A DNA stretch of 64,000 nucleotides from Phoronis australis (Eukaryota; Phoronida; Phoronidae), in contig NMRA01000179.1 in assembly GCA_002633005.1 (NCBI GenBank), positions 451,797 to 515,796 on the forward strand, given 5' to 3'. The translations under genes were made by a program, and so were the position numbers. The notes under the pieces are model-generated. The model was given only the letters and a program-made list of their open reading frames with translations. It was not told the DNA's origin and searched no databases. Shown here piece by piece: positions 59,062-64,000 of this stretch (positions are counted from its first letter, which is position 1; each line of letters begins with the position of its first letter).

Positions 59062-60902
59062 CTTAAAATGAAATAAAATAAGCAGCAATCTGTCAGCACG
59101 AGAATAGAAAAGAAACAGATGATTACTTGATAATGCACAAAATCAGAAATGGAACATATTACAGGTCTCCATCATGTTGCACTTAACACAACGACACACC
59201 TGTGGTGGTTATTTAAGAGGCCACCGCCATTGAAGTTTGAACTAAATGATTTTCCACAGGATGCGGTGCATGTTGATCATACAAAAACTGCAAAATTCGA
59301 CGACAAGTTGACCGAAAAAGGCGATATTTCGGGAAAGAAACAGTGACTACATGTACTTTCGAAAGAAAAGGCACATTCCTGAGCAGAGTCATCGAATTAA
59401 GTAAAGGTTACGAAGCACAACATATCGTATTTTAAGATCATCTTTGCAAGCCCCTCGACCCGCACACAACAACACCTCCCCTTGACCCACGACCCACGAT
59501 CCCCTCGACGCACGGCCCACGAAACCCTCGACCCAGTCTACACAAAGTCTATTGGAGCTGAGCATAGAACAACCGCCGACTTGCAGGACCAACGAGTTAG
59601 GCCGTGAACTCGTTGGCTTTTCCCTGTTTTTTGCAAATAAGAGAATTGATTCGGCAAGCTTGAAAGCCCAAGACGAAAAATAACAACGCAACCAAATCAC
59701 ATCAAAGGCTACCGAAGTTACGAATACCGTTCTTGGCAAAGTATTATCATCTCGCTTGCCCTTCAGTGAATGGTTGATTCAAGCTATTTTTGGGGCAGTG
59801 CGAGGACGCGACGAAAATTTAATATCTTCAGTAAATACAATTTGAAAAAACAAAGTGATAAATAATAAGTGTCTCAACGTTAAATGGAATACATTGTAAA
59901 CGAGCATACAACAGTAAGCAACCATAAAAAATGTGAAATCATGTGCATTCACGTTAACCTACATGTACTCTCTCCTGAAGTTTAGCAGGACAGGCCATTG
60001 TTAGGCGCTGGTGGAACTGTTTCCGTGACAATGATGCACGCTTACAATAAGCTATTTCAGATCATTTTCTTACGCGTCTTTCTGTTTTTAGCCACTAAAC
60101 CTGAGGCAGAGCAGATTCTCGTGTATGTAAGTCTGATGGGAAAGTCATTCAGCGACGTAATATGATTATCAAATGGGTAAAAAGATCAAAGATATATCTT
60201 ACACGTCGCGGGTCGAGGGGGATCTTGAGTCGCAGAGCTAGGGGTCGTGGGTCGAGGTGGTCACGGGGTGTAGGGGTCGAGGGGGCTTTAGAACTATGCA
60301 ACTTATTGTCCAGCGGCACGACATGTGCCTACCTCTTAAATGGCACCAGAAAAACCGAAGACGAAATACCTTTGAAGAGACATAACCACATGCATGACAG
60401 TGGTGTTCAAAGTGAGATTAGTGTCATGCAGGGTTGTGGTTAAATGCCAACTAAGAAACTAAATTGGTGCTATGATAGTTTGATAAGGAATGTCAATTAA
60501 AAAAAAACTCATGAATTGTTTGGAGAACATAGAGGTCTTCCAAATGATTCCCCTCCGAAGTAGAAAGCACCAAAACATGAAATTTGTGTATTGTAGGACT
60601 TTGGCGCCCAAGTATTCCGGCGGCAGAGGCAAAGTAATTTATGAAAGTTTGAATGAAGCACGACGTAACCCGCCGCAAATATGCGGAGCTCGATGATTAT
60701 GGCACTGCAGCTGCTAGACGTGTTGTCGTTGAATAATTTCAAATTATGTTATTTTTCCCCAAAACAATAGATGTGTCGTGATTTCATTACAAAAGCTTTC
60801 CTTGCATATGTGCCACTTGTCAATTACATGTACCTCACAGAAGCTGCTAAGAAGAGAGTCGCTCTACTTTCTTATACCCTCTAATATCGAAATGTGGTTT
60901 AC
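59062..60902. other. Gene B intron with inverted GGGTCGAGG tracts
   Basis: No exon seen. CCCTCGACCC/GACCCACGACCC tracts at 59450-59540 face GGGTCGAGG/GGTCGTGGGTCGAGG tracts at 60206-60290, as in the ends of a small inverted-repeat element. Confidence 0.45.
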
Positions 60903-61190
60903 CTTCGTTACAAGAAAATTCAGCGGCAACATGCAATGTTGATCCTTTGCATAAAGAATTGTCAGGAACGTCAACAGAGTCCACCGGGATGACACATAAA
61001 GTTTTGGAATCACAGTTTCGTCTTAAATAGCCGGTCAGGTCGGCGCTGCATGTGGAGGAACTGGTGGTTGAGTTGCTCAAAGAAATATGCGTAGCTTTAT
61101 CGACTGATATTAACCCGTCAACTTCCAAAGGAGATTCACTTGAACAGTTGAGGACCAACATGGTGTTCTGCTGCGCCTCCGTTTTACGTC
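60903..61190 (-). CDS. Gene B exon: SUEL-type lectin domain, unit B
   Basis: Acceptor CCGTTCACAG and donor GAAG|GTAAAC bound 288 bp (phase 1 to 1). Same length and cysteine order as 54476-54763, with most residues identical; the differences are single substitutions. Confidence 0.75.
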
Positions 61191-61306
61191 CTGTGAACGG
61201 GAAGTGGCAGGGTCATGTACACTGTCAAATTGTGCATCTAATACACAGGTAGCTACATGTATTTCTTTAGGACTTGAACTCTACATTAATGGTTGATGAC
61301 ACTTAC

Positions 61307-61477
61307 TGCACACTGGAAGGTCCAACCAATCGGCTTGGGAAACGTTGCATGTGATTTTTGCAGAACCAATCAGATGATATTTATCCTTGCACTGGACTTG
61401 AATAATATCCCCATGGAACAGAGGCTCTGACAAGTCCACCAAACCATTCCCTATCACCGGTGCTACACATGTCTTTC
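61307..61477 (-). CDS. Gene B exon: CCP (sushi) domain, type 2, unit B
   Basis: Acceptor AAACTATAG and donor TGCA|GTAAGT bound 171 bp (phase 1 to 1). Reads K-T-C ... V-Q-C-K-D-K-Y ... I-T-C-N ... L-P-V-C. Confidence 0.85.
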
Positions 61478-61754
61478 CTATAGTTTGAAGTGCAAATAAC
61501 AAGAAAACGCGTTTAACATCACAAATGAAAAATTTGGGTTTAAGTACGTGTATGTTGTACACAAACTACTGGCAAGTCATTCATGTTCAAACACACGAAT
61601 TCAGAAGTTAATCTTACGTGAATAATTTTGAATCAGTTACAAATACTATACGAACAGTTCTGTATGCTAAAATTCCAGAAATTGTCTTGATAGTCTACCA
61701 GAACTTTCTACCCATGACCAATAATTAACAAAATATTCGCGACATGCAGCCTAC

Positions 61755-61940
61755 CTGGTGTACACGAAGGTAGAGTCGACCATTTTCCCGTGATTTCACA
61801 AACTGCGTAGCTTAGACCCATCATATCATATCCACGGTCACATGTGAAATGTGTAACATCGCGGTACTTGGAGATTGTTCTTCTATTGGTGTAACCGTTG
61901 GGAATTGAAGGAGGCGCGCAACTTGAAGTAGCCTCACCAA
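61755..61940 (-). CDS. Gene B exon: CCP (sushi) domain, type 1, unit B
   Basis: Acceptor TATGTTTCAG and donor CAG|GTAGGC bound 186 bp (phase 1 to 1). Differs from the unit A copy by only a few residues. Confidence 0.85.
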
Positions 61941-62967
61941 CTGAAACATACCCATAAACAAAATGTCGAACTGGATCAGACTCACTTTAATACAGGATAG
62001 CGTTCCGCAATCATCAGTTTATCGCGATAAAGTCTTCGCTTATGGAATGGAAACCTTAACGTTCCCATAACTCAAGGTTCTTGCCTAGCATTCCATTTTC
62101 TCCAAAGACAACCGTATTGGTAGTACATGTATAAACGACTATGGTCTCAAGCTTACGCGCGAAGCACTTTCTTTCACTGCTTGGTCAAGCGGTATTCGGT
62201 TTAGCTCAGGTGTTTCACATCACGAGTTCAGGGTCGCGTTTGATAACATGTGATAATAATGGGTATTTCCTGTGTACTTTTTAGATTTACTAAAATAATG
62301 CGAACGTTTCAATATCAAATCGTCACTAAAAATCTGCTCATGAATGGTCACGAACTGTTGGCATGGAGAAATTGTGCTTCTGATTCGATCCTGGCATGAT
62401 ACGAAATATTTCCGATAAGTTATTTATGTATTTAAGAGTATAACAAGTCCGCTTGCAAGTTCATAATCTAATAAAATGGACAATGTTGGTTTTGGATCAT
62501 TCATTATAAACTCTAGTTTTGCAAAGTGAAAATAATATTTTGACTTAATTTAATTAATGCATACATTTTTTATTTTTTCAATTTTGTCAACCCAAAATTA
62601 GCACCTGTCAGTGATGACTAGAGCCCACTCATCTATGGGGAAAACGTGGCAAACCAGTTTTTTGAAAAAGGGGTGAAAAGTCTAAGAAATGGGGGCTTTA
62701 GTGTTCTAAGGCAGGATGACAGAGTGTGGGCTACGTATGACTACGCAAGATTTGATGGCTCTTGTGACAAGTCATTAATGCCTTATATAATTCAGGTGAA
62801 CATGTAATTCTTGGGTCATTTTATTCACCTGCAGACATTACGCCGTTATGAATAACTAGTAATTCTCTGTGGTGATAATGAAACAATATTCCCCATGCAG
62901 AAGCAGGTGCATCTAGGCCACAACCTTATTCCACGGAGGCCTACAGAGATAACAGTTCACGTCTTAC

Positions 62968-63128
62968 CTGGAACTAGGGCTGTCTGATTATCAAGTAGCT
63001 TCAGGGAGCCCAAATATGACGTCTCGTTAACTGTAACGATATTTCTTTGCAACATGTCTGTCACTTTGTTGGCATCCACTGATTCATTAAATGTAACATT
63101 GTATACAACAACAATGACGTCCCGACAC
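62968..63128 (-). CDS. Gene B exon: SEA domain C-terminal part, third copy (upstream unit)
   Basis: Acceptor GACATTTTTAG and donor CAG|GTAAGA bound 161 bp (phase 2 to 1). Starts C-R-D-V-I-V-V-V-Y; ends S-L-K-L-L-D-N-Q-T-A-L-V-P. The micro-exon and first SEA exon of this unit would lie beyond the right edge, showing at least one more unit. Confidence 0.8.
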
Positions 63129-64000
63129 CTAAAAATGTCCAAATACACATATGAACGGCATGTACACGTAATACAAAAAATATCGATCTAAACGTTTCGT
63201 AAGCTCTAAGACAACACTGTTTGAAACGTGGAACATCTTTCAAAACTTTAAGATGGGTGTCCAGAATTCAATGACGAAAATATTAAAATTCAAATCTAGT
63301 TCTATAAATCATTCTAACTATCCCAGAAAGATAGCGATCGATCTAAGAAAGTCCGATTAATCCGTAAACGAGCATGTAGGTAGCCTTCAATAAATGGCAC
63401 TATTTTGAAGCATGGCACATCTTTTGGCAACACACAATGCCACATTTTTCACGCATCAACCTACCGTAGAGTGCGTCTAACGACTGGAACGCGACAAGGA
63501 TAAGCTATCGGAATAATCCAAAAGAAATCTGAAGTTAACCAATGATGCTTTTTCGTTGTCTCCGTAATAACAGCTCTGGGATCCCTTTCTCTGCTCAGGG
63601 ACCGGGATAGTTCAAAATTTGTGATTTTAGGGAGAATGACGCCAAAATCGCAAATTTTCTTCAGTTTGAATTCCCAATTTACAGGTTGACGAAACAAAGA
63701 ACAAGACAAGGTACGTTGAATGTCATCATGCTTCAGAAATTTTATCAAATGAACTTTTAATTTGATGTCTTTTGAAAGTGTTTGAGACAAATGTATCGTC
63801 GCACTTTTCACACATTTCTTATCGTATTACATGTACGTCGCTGAATGTCTTCCCCTTAAGATATACCTACACGCAAATCTGCTCTGGCTCAAGTCTGGTG
63901 GTTAAAACAGAAAATGGCGGAAGAACATGATGTAAAATACCGAATTGTGAGCGTGCTATATCCAGTCTTTTGTCAAGGAAATAGTTCCCCGAGCGGCTAC
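63129..64000. other. Gene B intron, right edge of window
   Basis: 63200-63811 is a diverged copy of intron sequence at 56500-56725 plus 57960-58260, including the shared A-T-C-A-T-G-C-T-T stretch near 63727 and 58246. No exon recognised. Confidence 0.55.

Larger units (their letters stand above)
38613..63128 (-). other. Gene B (minus, 5' end outside window): repeated CCP-CCP-SUEL-SEA type I membrane protein
   Basis: Nineteen exons with consensus splice sites and fully compatible phases are placed (3.7 kb coding). In protein order: end of a SEA domain; unit B (CCP, CCP, SUEL-type lectin, SEA in three exons); unit A (same six exons); three CCP domains; two exons of an unknown region; a last exon with one transmembrane helix and a basic tail. 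CCP and SUEL modules bind proteins or sugars outside the cell; SEA domains sit near membranes and often self-cleave. The protein is probably a surface receptor or adhesion molecule. The two units and their introns are alike, so they come from tandem genomic duplication, and more units may lie to the right. No named homologue recognised. Confidence 0.8.

Noticed and set aside
63461-63811. 116-codon minus-strand frame at the right edge
   Set aside because: It aligns with intron sequence of the other unit (58038-58259) with different frame and stops, so it is duplicated intron.

Overview
The window reads as intron-rich genomic DNA from an animal, most likely a marine invertebrate such as an anthozoan cnidarian. 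The grounds are split genes with GT/AG introns, extracellular modules (sushi/CCP, SUEL-type lectin, SEA, PAN, C-type lectin), a dense and diverse transposon load, and the recurring word ACATGTACATGTA. The phylum is an inference; an echinoderm or mollusc is not excluded. Most short open reading frames here are chance.

Left part (1-13.5 kb) is almost entirely mobile DNA. A 1.68-kb TTAA-flanked element (407-2084) has 158-bp terminal inverted repeats. It carries a broken THAP-type (Kolobok-like) transposase on the minus strand, facing an intact P2RX7_C-like zinc-domain ORF on the plus strand. Next is an 8.8-kb segment (2924-11715) with near-perfect 26/27-bp inverted ends, a 5-bp TAAAT duplication and internal GCGATCNNGAACGC-type repeats. 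It holds a directly duplicated 0.77-kb block, a decayed Ty1/copia fragment and a decayed RNase-H-bearing non-LTR retrotransposon, itself interrupted by a small inverted-repeat element. A Penelope-like remnant with inverted terminal copies lies at 12.7-13.5 kb.

13.5-22.5 kb (minus strand) holds a small secreted or surface protein gene: a signal-peptide exon, a PAN/apple exon and a C-type-lectin exon, with a 6.9-kb first intron full of miniature elements. 22.5-38 kb is gene-poor. It has a second large inverted-repeat segment (25424-34400, perfect 32-bp ends, GGTCGGC arrays inside both ends, an 890-bp assembly gap), several copies of a hAT-like family with CAGTGGCGGATCTAGG ends and about 5-bp target duplications, SINE-like tRNA heads, and an L1-like 3' remnant.

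38.6-64 kb (minus strand) is dominated by one large gene whose 5' end lies beyond the right edge. I place 19 exons with matching splice phases. They encode the end of one SEA domain, then two tandem units of CCP-CCP-SUEL-SEA (six exons, about 325 residues each), then three CCP domains, two exons of an unrecognised juxtamembrane region, and a last exon with a transmembrane helix and a strongly basic cytoplasmic tail. Unit introns are also alike, so the repeats arose by segmental tandem duplication. Only the SEA domain nearest the membrane keeps a G-S-[hydrophobic]3 autoproteolysis-like motif. The protein looks like a modular type I cell-surface receptor or adhesion protein; I know no named homologue.
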